Shown here piece after piece: positions 18,659 through 27,365 of a stretch of 64,000 bases of DNA. The notes beneath the pieces were generated by a model. That model saw only the letters and a list, made by a program, of their open reading frames with translations. It was not told the origin of the DNA and searched no databases. The stretch covers positions 2,271,903-2,335,902 of the forward strand of contig NZ_CH672387.1 in assembly GCF_000153465.1 (NCBI RefSeq), read 5' to 3'. This DNA comes from Aurantimonas manganoxydans SI85-9A1. Its GTDB lineage: Bacteria; Pseudomonadota; Alphaproteobacteria; Rhizobiales; Rhizobiaceae. The first letter of the stretch is position 1, and each line of letters opens with the position of its first letter. Both the position numbers and the translations under genes were made by a program.

Positions 18659-20353
18659 TCAGCCCCGAACGGTCACGCTGCGGTTTTCGCTCGGCGAAAT
18701 CTCGGGGTGGCCCTTCAGATAGCTTTCCACCAGATCCCAGATCGCCGGTCCCTCGGTGCCTTCGTTCACCGACGCCCAGCCCGCCACGACATAGTCGCGC
18801 CCGGCCTCGATCGGCTCCTGCGTGGCGAGGATGGTCATGTCGGAGATTCGCGATCCGATCTCCTTCGTCGGATCGATGCCGTAGCCGAGACCGCCGACGC
18901 GGACCATGTCGCCGCCCTGCTGGTAATAGGGATCGGCGTTGAAGAGATTGTCGGCGACATCCTCCAGCACCGCCTTCAGCGTCTCGCCGCTCATCGTGTT
19001 GCGGTAAACCTCCGGATAGGTCATGGCGCAGACGGTGTGCAGATCCTCGACGGTGATGTCGCTTCCGGCCGGGACGGACGTTCCCCATCTGAAGCCCGGC
19101 GACAGCGCGATCTCGGCATCGCGCTCGGCGAGCAGCGCGTCGCAGATGACGTCGTCCCAGGTGCCGTTGAAATTGCCGCGGCGATACAGAAGCCCGTCGG
19201 TGTGGCCGATGACCCGCTGCAACTCGTCCGTATAGGGCGCGCGGACCTCGTCAATGACGGCGGCCATTTCCGCGTCCGGGGTGATCACGTCGGAGAAGAC
19301 CGGGATCAGCCGGTAGCGGAAATCCTTGAGGCGTCCATCGGCGATGTCGAGATCGAGGCGGCTGAGGAACTTGCCGTTCGAGCCCGAGGCGATCAGCAAC
19401 GTGTTGCCGACCTGGACCGGCTCGGGCAGCGCGTCGTGGGTGTGGCCGGTCAGGATGATGTCGATGCCGTCGACCCGCGAAGCCAGCTTGCGGTCGACGT
19501 CGAAGCCGTTGTGGGACAGCAGCACGACGAGATCGGCCCCGGCCGCCCTCGCCGCTTCCACATGGGCGGCGATCTGCTCGTCGCGAATGCCGAAGGACCA
19601 TCCGGGGATCAGCCAGGACGGATTGGCGATCGGCGTATAGGGAAAGGCCTGGCCGATCACCGCAACCTTGGAGCCACCGCGTTCGAACATCTTCCACGCC
19701 TCGAAGGCCGGTTCGTCCCATTCGCGGTCGAAGATATTGGAGCCGAGGAAGGGGAACGGCAGCGCGGCGATCGCCTCCTCCACCCGCTCGGTGCCATAGG
19801 TGAATTCCCAATGGCCGGTCATGGCGTCGGGCGCGATCACGTTCATCGCCGTGATCATGTCGGCGCCGGCGGTCTTGTTGGCCGTGTAGCTGCCCTGCCA
19901 GGTGTCGCCGCCGTCGAGCAGCAGCACGTTGTCGTCGCCGCGCTCGGCCCGCGCCCGCCGGACGATGGTCGCGATCCGGTCGAGACCGCCCATCCGGCCG
20001 TAGCGCGAGGCCAGCGCCGAGAAGTCCTCCGAGGTCAGCGCATAGGCGTCCGGCGATCCCGGCGCGATGTCGTAGAGCTTCAGGAAGTCCGCGCCGCTGA
20101 CATGGGGCGGCAGGCCGGCCACCTCGCCGATGCCGATATTGACGGCGGGCTCGCGGAAGAAGACCGGCTTGAGCTGGGCATGGATGTCGGTGACGTGGAG
20201 CAGCGTCAGATTGCCGAAATCGGGCGCGCCGAGGAGAGCATCCTCGTTGAGCGCCTGCTGGGCAGCGGCGCGGGACCAGCGCCCCGACAGGCCGGAGCCG
20301 GTGAGCGCCGCCAGCGCGACGGTCGCGGTCAGAAACTCACGTCTGGAGAACAT
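18659..20353 (-). CDS. soxB: SoxB, dimanganese sulfate thiol esterase
   Basis: Hydrolyses the terminal sulfone from SoxY-cysteine-S-thiosulfonate, releasing sulfate in the periplasm. The 564-residue protein starts MFSRREFLTATVALAAL, a Tat signal. It has the metallophosphatase core: D56 and H58 (VTDIHAQ), GGDTWQGSYT (148-157), the SoxB-specific GHWEFTYG (180-187), SHNG and GHTHD. The length is typical. It precedes soxC with a 76-base gap holding the AT-rich dyad, and follows soxA by 101 bases, in which GTCCGGA (20366-20372) pairs with TCCGGAC (20385-20391). Confidence 0.97.
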   Translation of the reverse strand: MFSRREFLTATVALAALTGSGLSGRWSRAAAQQALNEDALLGAPDFGNLTLLHVTDIHAQLKPVFFREPAVNIGIGEVAGLPPHVSGADFLKLYDIAPGSPDAYALTSEDFSALASRYGRMGGLDRIATIVRRARAERGDDNVLLLDGGDTWQGSYTANKTAGADMITAMNVIAPDAMTGHWEFTYGTERVEEAIAALPFPFLGSNIFDREWDEPAFEAWKMFERGGSKVAVIGQAFPYTPIANPSWLIPGWSFGIRDEQIAAHVEAARAAGADLVVLLSHNGFDVDRKLASRVDGIDIILTGHTHDALPEPVQVGNTLLIASGSNGKFLSRLDLDIADGRLKDFRYRLIPVFSDVITPDAEMAAVIDEVRAPYTDELQRVIGHTDGLLYRRGNFNGTWDDVICDALLAERDAEIALSPGFRWGTSVPAGSDITVEDLHTVCAMTYPEVYRNTMSGETLKAVLEDVADNLFNADPYYQQGGDMVRVGGLGYGIDPTKEIGSRISDMTILATQEPIEAGRDYVVAGWASVNEGTEGPAIWDLVESYLKGHPEISPSENRSVTVRG

Positions 20354-20454
20354 GGCTCACCCCCGGTCCGGATCGCATCGGCGGTCCGGACTTGATTCCG
20401 TGTCGAATTGTCAGATGCGCGAGGGGCGGCCGCAGCCGCCCTCGCCGCGGCCGG

Positions 20455-21321
20455 CTACTGGCGAACGGCCGGCGTCTCGACCGACAGGCCGCCACCGCGC
20501 CAGGCCGTATAGACCTCGAGCGCCATCAGCTCGTCGGAGAAGGCCTTCGGGAACTCGGCCCGGGTGTCGCGGATGCAGCCGCGGAAACGGTTGTGCAGCG
20601 ACACGAGATTGGCCTGCTTCAGACGGTAGGTCGGGAAGCCGTTGGTGTTGCCCTGGCTGAGGTGGTCGGCGCGGATGTAGCGACCGTTATTGTCCTCGTG
20701 GCAGGAGGCGCAGGACAGGTTGAGCTGGCCGGTGCGCAGATAATAGCGCTCCTTGCCCCGCTCCCACCAACTCATCATCTCGCCGGCGGCCAGATCCACC
20801 TCGACGGGCGTTCCCAGCGACTGGTGCTTGATGAAGGCGGTCAGGTCCTTCTGGTCCTGGGCGTCGAACTTGTAGGGCTCGGCCTGCATGTGTTCGGTCC
20901 GGCAGGCATCGATCTGCAATTCGACATTGATCGGTCGGCTGTTCGCCGCGTCCCACTTCGGATAGCTGGCGCCGACGCCCGCCATGCTCTCGGAGGCGTC
21001 CTCGTGGCAAGTCGCGCAGGACTTGCCGGCGGCGCCCTCGACCGTGTTCCAGATCTCCTCGCCCCGCTCGACATTCAGCATGCCGGGATTCTCGAAGCTG
21101 TCGGACTCGACCTGGCGCGTCTCCGCCTCACGGTAGAGCCAGCCGGAGCGCACTTCGTCGAAGGGATGTCCTTCAGGCTCGCTCGGCGCGGGGGCGACGG
21201 TGATCATCTCCTGGCCGTCGATGGACAGCCCCTCGTCGACCGGGTCGGCGAGAGCACCGGAAACGAGCGCGAGACTCCCCAGGCAGGACACACTCAACAG
21301 GGCGATAACAGTCTTCTTCAC
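20455..21321 (-). CDS. soxA: SoxA, diheme cytochrome c subunit of SoxAX
   Basis: Catalytic subunit of SoxAX, which oxidatively couples thiosulfate to the SoxY cysteine. The 288-residue protein has an N-terminal signal, two c-heme motifs CATCH (C102, C105, H106) and CASCH (C204, C207, H208), and C249 in FRGCIRD, the cysteine known as a modified axial heme ligand of the active site. Having both heme sites makes it a diheme-type SoxA. I chose the GTG at 21319-21321 because GGGAGGA is placed correctly for it; an ATG five codons upstream overlaps that site. It lies in the soxXYZAB order typical of the operon. Confidence 0.96.
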   Translation of the reverse strand: MKKTVIALLSVSCLGSLALVSGALADPVDEGLSIDGQEMITVAPAPSEPEGHPFDEVRSGWLYREAETRQVESDSFENPGMLNVERGEEIWNTVEGAAGKSCATCHEDASESMAGVGASYPKWDAANSRPINVELQIDACRTEHMQAEPYKFDAQDQKDLTAFIKHQSLGTPVEVDLAAGEMMSWWERGKERYYLRTGQLNLSCASCHEDNNGRYIRADHLSQGNTNGFPTYRLKQANLVSLHNRFRGCIRDTRAEFPKAFSDELMALEVYTAWRGGGLSVETPAVRQ

Positions 21322-21384
21322 GCAATTTCCTCCCATTTCGAGGCTCGGCGCCGGACCGACCGATACCGCTCCCCCGTCCGACGT

Positions 21385-21711
21385 CTACTTGACCTCGATG
21401 GTCTGCTCGTCGGTGTAGGTCTCACCGTTGTCGTCCACCCAGGTGAACTTGAACGTCCCGCTTTCGGGCACCTTGGCGGTGAACTCGAAATACGGATTGG
21501 CCGACACGGCCGGCTCGATATCGCATTCGAACACCTTGGTTCCGTTGAACTCGCAGGTGAACTTGTTGATGATCTGCCGCGGGATCGGATTGCCGTCCTT
21601 GTCCTTGCGCTGGCCGGATTCCATCTCGTGGCTGATCAGGGTCTTGATGGTGATGACTTCCCCGGCGCTGGCGCTCTTGGGAACCTTCACTCTCGGCTTC
21701 GGCGTTGCCAT
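21385..21711 (-). CDS. soxZ: SoxZ, sulfur carrier partner
   Basis: Cytoplasm-made partner of SoxY that is co-exported as the SoxYZ complex. The 108-residue protein has no signal of its own and begins MATPKPRVKVPKSASAGEVI, the usual SoxZ start, with the conserved ISHEMESGQRKD region and an immunoglobulin-like beta fold predicted for the family. The ATG at 21709-21711 has AGGAGA seven bases upstream. It follows soxY by 81 bases. Confidence 0.96.
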   Translation of the reverse strand: MATPKPRVKVPKSASAGEVITIKTLISHEMESGQRKDKDGNPIPRQIINKFTCEFNGTKVFECDIEPAVSANPYFEFTAKVPESGTFKFTWVDDNGETYTDEQTIEVK

Positions 21712-21792
21712 GTCTCGTTCTCCTGGGGTGACATCCGCCGCTGCGGGCCGGGTCACGCATCGATCCTCGTGGGTGAAGCGGTCGCCTCGGCG

Positions 21793-22248
21793 TCAGCCGC
21801 CGCAGCCGCCGATCGTCACCTTGACTTCCTTGCGATCCGAATAGGTCGAGCCGTCGCTCATCTTCGCGACGGCGATGACGTTCTGCGTCTTGGCCAGCCG
21901 GATGCGCGTCGTCGCGGCGGCAGCACCGCTCATCGGCGTGAAGTGGAAGGTCGCGACCTCGGGATTGGGATTGCCCTCGGCGAAGATCGTCACCGATTCC
22001 ACGTAGCTGTCGTCGGTCATCGGGCTCTCGACATCGACGGAGATCGGCACGGTGTTGCCGTTCTCTGCGATCTCGGGCGCCGTCAGGGTGATCTTGCCGG
22101 TCTCCGGCGTCTTGCCGCCGGTGAAATCCGCCAGCGCCTTCTCGGTCGCCTCGACCGTGGCAAAGGCCCGGCCCGGCGCAAAGGCGAACATGCCCGCCGT
22201 GGCCGCTCCGGCGGACAGGGCGAAAAGCTTGCGTCTCGTCACGTACAT
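21793..22248 (-). CDS. soxY: SoxY, covalent sulfur carrier
   Basis: Carrier on which thiosulfate and its oxidation intermediates are bound as S-substituted cysteine during the Sox cycle. The 151-residue protein has a Tat signal (TRRKLFALSAGAATAG, from residue 4) that exports the SoxYZ pair, and ends in IGGCGG, the swinging arm with the reactive C149. All hallmarks are intact. It is coupled to soxX (12 bases) and soxZ. Confidence 0.97.
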   Translation of the reverse strand: MYVTRRKLFALSAGAATAGMFAFAPGRAFATVEATEKALADFTGGKTPETGKITLTAPEIAENGNTVPISVDVESPMTDDSYVESVTIFAEGNPNPEVATFHFTPMSGAAAATTRIRLAKTQNVIAVAKMSDGSTYSDRKEVKVTIGGCGG

Positions 22249-22260
22249 CGAATGTCCTTC

Positions 22261-22722
22261 CTATTCGCCCTTGAGCGTCGCCAGATAAGCGACGACGTCT
22301 TCGACCTGCTGGGCCGAAAGGATCGTCTTGCCCTGAAATTTCTCGGCCACGTCAACGCCGACATCCAGCGTGTAGAAGCCCGGCATGATCGTCTGCTCGC
22401 CAAAGACTTCCTTGGCGTTCGCGACGATCGCGCGGATCTGGCCCGGTTCCCAGCGCTCGGCGACGCCATCGAGCGCCGGTCCGACATTGCCGTGGAAGAG
22501 CTCGCTCTCGAGGTCCTGGACCATGTGGCAGGCAAGGCAGTTGCCGAGACCGCGATTGGCGAAGACCTTGCGCCCCTCGACCGGGTCGCCCGGCTGACCG
22601 GTCAGCGAATCCGCCACCGCCATGTCCGCGAAGGACACCTCGGCCGGGGCGGTTTCTGCAGCGAGTGCCAGCGGCGTCACGGCCACGGACAATGCAAGGC
22701 TCAGCGCGAACGAACGCATCAT
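22261..22722 (-). CDS. soxX: SoxX, monoheme cytochrome c subunit of SoxAX
   Basis: Small electron-transfer subunit that takes electrons from SoxA and passes them to other cytochromes. The 153-residue product has a signal peptide (1-22), one heme motif CLACH (C62, C65, H66) and a likely distal Met in TIMPGFY. The ATG at 22720-22722 sits eight bases after GGAGGAAG; a TTG two codons earlier is less likely. It follows a 143-base AT-rich gap after soxW that should hold the main soxXYZABCD promoter. Confidence 0.95.
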   Translation of the reverse strand: MMRSFALSLALSVAVTPLALAAETAPAEVSFADMAVADSLTGQPGDPVEGRKVFANRGLGNCLACHMVQDLESELFHGNVGPALDGVAERWEPGQIRAIVANAKEVFGEQTIMPGFYTLDVGVDVAEKFQGKTILSAQQVEDVVAYLATLKGE

Positions 22723-22810
22723 GGACAAGGCTTCCTCCCGAATGTCGGCTTTGGGTAGCCGATCTGCTTCGATCCTGTCGACCCAGTAAAGCAGGACGGC
22801 GACATCAATT

Positions 22811-22853
22811 CAAGTATTGTTATTTTCGAATGTATTGTAGCGATGCAATATTC
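22811..22853. promoter_or_regulatory. Operator/promoter candidate between soxW and soxX
   Basis: An AT-rich stretch holding ATTTTC (22822-22827) then ATGTAT (22830-22835), the same words and order as at 27375-27389, and a dyad GAATGTATTG (22828-22837) / CAATATTC (22846-22853). In Pseudaminobacter salicylatoxidans the ArsR-type SoxR is known to repress from the soxW-soxX and soxS-soxV regions, so this position fits. Confidence 0.55.
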
Positions 22854-22871
22854 TTGCTGCACTGCAGCAAG

Positions 22872-23456
22872 TCATTCGGTCGTTTCCATCGCCCCGCCGT
22901 CGGCCGCCAGCTTGCGCGCATGGTATTTCTGGAAGTGCTCGTCGCCCTCGTAGCCCTTCTCGCGAACCCACTGGAACATATGCAGGAACGTCGACTTGCC
23001 GAAGGCGCCAGGCATGGACGCGACAGCCGCCTCCCCCACGGTTCCGTCCTCCGGAGCAATTTCCGGCATGAACAGGATGGTCGGGGTGAAGACCACGCTC
23101 CAGCGGCGGGCCGCGGTCTTCTCCGACAGCGACGACCCGTCCAGGTCGGTGACCTCCTCGTCGCCGAACATGTTGTACTGCACCACGTTGAAATTCGCCG
23201 TGATGTAGTCGCGCACCTGCGGATCGGAGAGGACCTCCTCGTGCATCTTGCGGCAGTAGATGCAGCCGCGCTGCTCGAAGACGATGGCGAGGCGCTTGCC
23301 CTCCTCGCGGGCGGTTTCGATGTCCTCGGCCACGTCGCGGAACGACAGCGAGAACCAGGGCTGCTTGTGCAGGCCATCGTCGCCGATCTCGGCGGCCTGA
23401 GACAGCGTCGTGGCGGCCAGAAACGCCACCAGCGACAGCATGAAGATCCGTGCCAT
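22872..23456 (-). CDS. soxW: SoxW, periplasmic thioredoxin
   Basis: Periplasmic thioredoxin-like protein kept reduced by SoxV and used to keep Sox partners, probably SoxYZ, reduced. The 194-residue protein has a signal peptide (1-22) and the redox motif CIYC (C65, C68) in QRGCIYCRKMHEEVL, of the SoxW/DsbD-gamma type. It follows soxV by 97 bases and precedes the soxX promoter region. Confidence 0.93.
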   Translation of the reverse strand: MARIFMLSLVAFLAATTLSQAAEIGDDGLHKQPWFSLSFRDVAEDIETAREEGKRLAIVFEQRGCIYCRKMHEEVLSDPQVRDYITANFNVVQYNMFGDEEVTDLDGSSLSEKTAARRWSVVFTPTILFMPEIAPEDGTVGEAAVASMPGAFGKSTFLHMFQWVREKGYEGDEHFQKYHARKLAADGGAMETTE

Positions 23457-23553
23457 ATCGTCCTCCTCGACGTGCGATCATCCCTGACGCGACCGACTGG
23501 AGGCCCCGTCCGCCCTGCAAGTGCCCGCCGCCCACGGAGCGGCCGGCTTCCTT

Positions 23554-24288
23554 CTAGCCGATCGTCGCGAAGACCGGAAAGGTCCCTAGCAACCAGTAGG
23601 AGATGGTGGCCATCTGTCCGGTGACGAACAGAATGCCGGTGACCACCAGCGCGCCGCCCATGATCTTCTCGACGGTGGCCATGTGCCGGCGTATCCGTGC
23701 CGCGAAGGCCAGGAACCTCGTGGCGAAGGCGGCGGCCAGCAGGAACGGCACGCCGATCCCGATCGAATAGGTGGCCAGCAGCCCGGCGCCGCGCAGGGCG
23801 GTGTCCTGCGACCCGGCGACGAACAGGATCGCCGCCAGCACCGGCCCGACGCAAGGCGTCCAGCCGAAGGCGAAGGCCAGACCGATGACATAGGCGCCGA
23901 GCGGCCCGGCGGGCTTCTGGGCGACGTTCACCCGCGCCTCGCGGTAGAGCAGCGACAGCCGGAAGACGCCGAGGAAGTGCAGGCCCATGATGATGATGAT
24001 GATGCCGGCGACGACCGACAGGACATCGAACCACTGGGCGATCACCTGCCCGACCAAGCTCGCCGTGGCGCCGAGCGCGACGAAGACCGTGGTGAAGCCG
24101 GCCACGAAAGCCAGCGAGGCCAGCATGATCTGCCGTGCCACGGCCGGTTCGGTGCCGCGTTCGCGAACCTGGTCGAAGCTCAGCCCGGCCAGATAGGCGA
24201 GATAGGGCGGAACGATCGGCAACACGCAAGGCGAGACGAAGCTGAGAAGCCCCGCCAGCAGTGCGGCGCCATAGCCGACATCGAGCAT
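23554..24288 (-). CDS. soxV: SoxV, CcdA-type membrane thiol reductant transporter
   Basis: Six-helix CcdA/DsbD-beta family membrane protein moving reducing equivalents from cytoplasmic thioredoxin to SoxW. The 244-residue protein carries the two conserved cysteines C21 (VSPCVLPIVPPY) and C146 (GWTPCVGP). I chose the ATG at 24286-24288 (MLDVGYGAAL) because CcdA proteins begin close to the first helix; an upstream in-frame start exists at 24327. It is the first gene of the leftward operon and divergent from soxS with an 90-base gap. Confidence 0.93.
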   Translation of the reverse strand: MLDVGYGAALLAGLLSFVSPCVLPIVPPYLAYLAGLSFDQVRERGTEPAVARQIMLASLAFVAGFTTVFVALGATASLVGQVIAQWFDVLSVVAGIIIIIMGLHFLGVFRLSLLYREARVNVAQKPAGPLGAYVIGLAFAFGWTPCVGPVLAAILFVAGSQDTALRGAGLLATYSIGIGVPFLLAAAFATRFLAFAARIRRHMATVEKIMGGALVVTGILFVTGQMATISYWLLGTFPVFATIG

Positions 24289-24378
24289 TTGGACGTTTCC
24301 GATTGCGAACTTATCTGAGGCCAGCAACGGTCGCCGGCTTGCTCCGGCGGGATCCGGCCATTAGATAGAAGAATGCAT

Positions 24379-24834
24379 ATGTTATCATCAATAGCAATTC
24401 CACCGACCGGGCGCCCGCGCCGCCCCGTCAGGCGAGTCGGACGGTCGATCGTGGCCGCGGTCTTCGCATGGACGCTGCTGGGTGTGACCGCAAGCCCGTC
24501 CCTTGCCGCCGAACTCCTCATGCTGGAACGGCCCGGCTGCATCTGGTGCGCGCGTTTCGACGCCGAGATCGCGCCGGCCTATCCGAAGACCGAGGCCGGA
24601 CGCACCGCCCCGCTGCGCCGGGTCGACGTCAGCGAGCCGTGGCCGGACGATCTGCAGCATATTGCGCCGGAGCGGGTGACACCGACCTTCATTCTGGTCG
24701 ACAATGACCGCGAGATCGCGCGGCTGCGCGGCTATCCTGGGGAAGACTTCTTCTGGGGCCTTCTCGACGACATGCTGGCCGACCTGCCGGCCAGGACCGC
24801 GGCTTCGCGCGCACCGACCCGACCGAGCGAGTGA
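24379..24834 (+). CDS. soxS: SoxS, thioredoxin-like protein
   Basis: Thioredoxin-fold protein of the soxRS unit, shown in Paracoccus to reactivate or protect the SoxYZ carrier. The 151-residue product has a hydrophobic export segment (about 23-43, ending SLAAE) and the redox motif CIWC (C54, C57) in ERPGCIWCARFDAE. The ATG at 24379 has AGAAG at a workable distance; another ATG at 24373 adds two residues. AT-rich sequence (TTAGATAGAAGAATGCATATG) just at the start suggests an overlapping operator. Its stop overlaps the regulator start region. Confidence 0.88.
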   Translation: MLSSIAIPPTGRPRRPVRRVGRSIVAAVFAWTLLGVTASPSLAAELLMLERPGCIWCARFDAEIAPAYPKTEAGRTAPLRRVDVSEPWPDDLQHIAPERVTPTFILVDNDREIARLRGYPGEDFFWGLLDDMLADLPARTAASRAPTRPSE

Positions 24835-24835
24835 C

Positions 24836-25213
24836 TTGAGCAATCTGACCAACTGGGCCGTTCCCAAATTCGATCCCTCGACCTCTCCGGAAGAGACCGA
24901 GGCGTTCTTCGCCCAGGCCCGCAAGGCGAGCGATCTTCTGAAGGCGATGTCGCACGAAACGCGGCTCGTCATCCTGTGCCTGTTGTCGGAGAAGGAGCGC
25001 TCCGTCGGCGACATCGAGTCGATCCTGTCGATGCCCCAGGCGGCGGTGTCGCAGCAGCTCGCCCGGCTGCGCTTCGACCGGCTGGTCAAGACGCGGCGCG
25101 AGGGGCGCACGGTCTATTACAGCCTCGCCAGCGAGGAGGTCACGTCGCTGATCGGGACGCTGTACGAACTGTTCTGCGCGCCCGTCAGGGGCACGCCGGA
25201 CGCGCCGCGCTGA
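24836..25213 (+). CDS. soxR: ArsR-family SqrR/BigR-type persulfide-responsive repressor
   Basis: A 125-residue winged-helix repressor. The recognition helix region reads SMPQAAVSQQLARLRFDRLV and the wing RREGRTVYYSL. Two cysteines, C48 (RLVILCLLSE) and C114 (YELFCAP), are 66 residues apart, exactly the spacing of C41 and C107 that form the tetrasulfide bridge in the SqrR sensor, so this is very likely a persulfide sensor releasing DNA when sulfide or sulfane sulfur rises. The most plausible start is TTG 24836, overlapping the soxS stop; no ATG or GTG fits. In related bacteria this gene, SoxR, represses the sox operon. Confidence 0.9.
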   Translation: MSNLTNWAVPKFDPSTSPEETEAFFAQARKASDLLKAMSHETRLVILCLLSEKERSVGDIESILSMPQAAVSQQLARLRFDRLVKTRREGRTVYYSLASEEVTSLIGTLYELFCAPVRGTPDAPR

Positions 25214-25330
25214 GCGTCTTCGGCGGATGCATCGTCCGGCCGCGGGCGACGGCGATCGGCTTGTAAGCGCTGCGGGCCAGGCATAGGCTCGCAGGTGGAC
25301 GCGCCCGTTGGGCGCTCGGGAGGCACCGAC

Positions 25331-26428
25331 ATGCTGGTGGAAAGCGGCCTTGCGCTGCCGCTGGCGGGACTGCTCGCCGGCACGGCGATGGGCTATGTCG
25401 CCCGCAGACAACATTTCTGCACCCTCTCCGCGCTGGAGCGACGCTGGTACGCCGGCGACGACAACGGCCTGCGCGCCTGGGGCCTCGCCATTCTCGTGGC
25501 GATCGTACTCACCCAGCTGCTCGTTCTCGCCGGCCAGTTCGCCCCGGAGCAGAGCTTCTATCTCACCCCCGCCTTCGGCTGGACCGGGGCTATCCTCGGC
25601 GGGCTTGCCTTCGGTGTCGGCATGGCGCTGGTCGGCACTTGCGGCTTCGGGGCGCTGGTGCGGCTGGGCGGCGGCTCGTTGCGCGGGCTGGTGGTCATTC
25701 TCGTTCTCGGCTTGTCGGCGCTTGCCGCCCAGCGCGGCATCCTGGCGCTCGGCCGCGTCGCCCTCGTTGATTCGCAGGCCTATGATCTGACTCGGCTCGG
25801 GGCGCCCGACCAGACCCTCGGCGCGGTCGCGAGTGCACTTGCCGGCCGCGACCTGCGATGGCTGATGACCCTCGCCGTCGTTGTGGCGCTCGGCACCTGG
25901 GTCTTCCGCTCCGCCAGCTTCCGCAGCGACCGCGGCAAGATCCTCGCCGGCACCGCCATCGGCGCGGCCGTCACCTTTGGCTGGCTGGCGACGACATGGG
26001 TCGCCAGCCGCTCCTTCGTGCCGGTGCAGGTCGAGAGCGCCTCCTTCGTGGTGCCGCCCGGCGACCTGCTTCTCCAGATTGTGGCCTATACCGGCGCCCT
26101 GCCCGATTACGGCGTCGGGCTGGTTCTCGGCGTGGTCGTCGGCGCCGCGCTTGCCGCCTGGCGTCGCGGCGACGTGCGCTGGGAGGCCTGCGACGACGCC
26201 CGCGAACTGTCGCGGCACCTCCTCGGCGCCATGCTGATGGGGGTCGGCGGGGTATTCTCGCTGGGCTGCACGATCGGCCAGGGCATCTCGGCCGCCTCGC
26301 TGCTCACCATCTCGGCCCCGATCGTGCTGATCTCGATCGCCATCGGCGCGCGGCTGGGCCTCGCCTATATTCTCGAAGGCTCGATCCGCCACGCCTTCCG
26401 CGGCATCGAACGGCGGCCGGCCGAATAG
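25331..26428 (+). CDS. YeeE/YedE (TsuA-like) transporter, second copy
   Basis: A 365-residue polytopic protein of the YeeE/YedE family with the same three-cysteine layout as its relative at 13691: C30 (RQHFCTLSAL), C104 (VGTCGFGALV) and C313 (SLGCTIGQGIS). ATG 25331 is seven bases after GGGAGG; an upstream start adds 12 unlikely residues. It follows the regulator by 117 bases in the same direction. Thiosulfate or another small sulfur compound is the likely substrate. Two copies bracketing the sox genes suggest different direction or substrate, which sequence alone cannot settle. Confidence 0.87.
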   Translation: MLVESGLALPLAGLLAGTAMGYVARRQHFCTLSALERRWYAGDDNGLRAWGLAILVAIVLTQLLVLAGQFAPEQSFYLTPAFGWTGAILGGLAFGVGMALVGTCGFGALVRLGGGSLRGLVVILVLGLSALAAQRGILALGRVALVDSQAYDLTRLGAPDQTLGAVASALAGRDLRWLMTLAVVVALGTWVFRSASFRSDRGKILAGTAIGAAVTFGWLATTWVASRSFVPVQVESASFVVPPGDLLLQIVAYTGALPDYGVGLVLGVVVGAALAAWRRGDVRWEACDDARELSRHLLGAMLMGVGGVFSLGCTIGQGISAASLLTISAPIVLISIAIGARLGLAYILEGSIRHAFRGIERRPAE

Positions 26429-26429
26429 C

Positions 26430-27332
26430 TCAGGCGCCCGGCACGAAGCGATAGGCCGTTCCGTCCGTCTCGACACGGCCCAACCCGCCCTGCGGCAGGT
26501 GGAAGCCGACGAAGCGCAGCCTGTCGGCCGCCAGGCGGTCGAGCAGTCGGCGGCGCGTCGCCGCGCCCATTTCGGCATCCTGATCGGCCCCCCAAGGCAG
26601 ATCCGGCCGTGCGAAGGAGACCGGGTCGTTGGAGATGGCGTCGCCCACCACCATCGCCGGCGCATCGAGGCCGTGCAGCACGAAGGCGCAATGGCCCGGC
26701 GTGTGTCCGAAGGCTGCCATGGCCTCGACGCCCGTCACCGGCTCGGAGCCGGCGTCGAACAGCGTGGTTCTCTCTTCAATGGCATCGAAGCGGCTGCGCG
26801 CCCCGACGACGAAGTTCTGCCGCTCCTCCGGCAGACCGGTCAGTGCCGCCTCGGAACGCCAGAAATCCCATTCGATGCGGCAGATGTGAAAGGCCGCCTC
26901 GGGAAAGGCGATCTCGTCGAAATCGTCGAGGACGCCCCAGATGTGATCGGGATGGGCGTGGGTGAAGATGACGTCGGTGATCGCGCCGGGATCGATGCCC
27001 GCCGCATCGAGACTGTCCGGCAGACGGCCGGCGCTGGGCATGAAGTTCGGCCCGGAGCCGGCATCGAACAGGACCAGACGCTCGCCGCTGCGGTAAAGGG
27101 TCAGATTGCAGGGCGGCGTCAGCACCGCCCCCTCACCCGTCGCCGGAAGACCGAGCTCTTGCCGATCCTCGTCCGGCAGGCCGGATAGGAGAAACGACGC
27201 CGGCAGTTCCAGATGACCGTCGCTGAGTGTCGCCAGCGGATCAGCCGGCGATGCCGCACGGACCCTGCCCCCGGCCGCGATCGCGCCGGCCAGCGCGGCC
27301 CCGCCAACCATCAGATTGCGTCGCGTGATCAT
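26430..27332 (-). CDS. Tat-exported MBL-fold hydrolase, SoxH-like
   Basis: A 300-residue periplasmic metallo-beta-lactamase-fold protein. It has a Tat signal (MITRRNLMVGGAALAGA) and the zinc motif THAHPDH (H125, H127, D129, H130), later GHTPGH and GDA for the remaining ligands. MBL proteins called SoxH occur in Paracoccus sox clusters but their reaction is unresolved; hydrolysis of a sulfur thioester or other adduct is conjecture. It converges with the second YeeE gene (1-base gap) and has GGGAGG five bases before the ATG. A dyad shared with the yeeE gene lies 34 bases upstream, placing it in the sulfur regulon. Confidence 0.85.
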   Translation of the reverse strand: MITRRNLMVGGAALAGAIAAGGRVRAASPADPLATLSDGHLELPASFLLSGLPDEDRQELGLPATGEGAVLTPPCNLTLYRSGERLVLFDAGSGPNFMPSAGRLPDSLDAAGIDPGAITDVIFTHAHPDHIWGVLDDFDEIAFPEAAFHICRIEWDFWRSEAALTGLPEERQNFVVGARSRFDAIEERTTLFDAGSEPVTGVEAMAAFGHTPGHCAFVLHGLDAPAMVVGDAISNDPVSFARPDLPWGADQDAEMGAATRRRLLDRLAADRLRFVGFHLPQGGLGRVETDGTAYRFVPGA

Positions 27333-27365
27333 GGCATCCTCCCGTCAAACCCGTTGACCGCATTC

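Noticed and set aside
22811-22853. Match to the SqrR motif ATTC-N8-GAAT
   Set aside because: ATTC and GAAT are present, but they are separated by 16 bases, so the published spacing is not met. The site is kept only as a candidate for a related motif.
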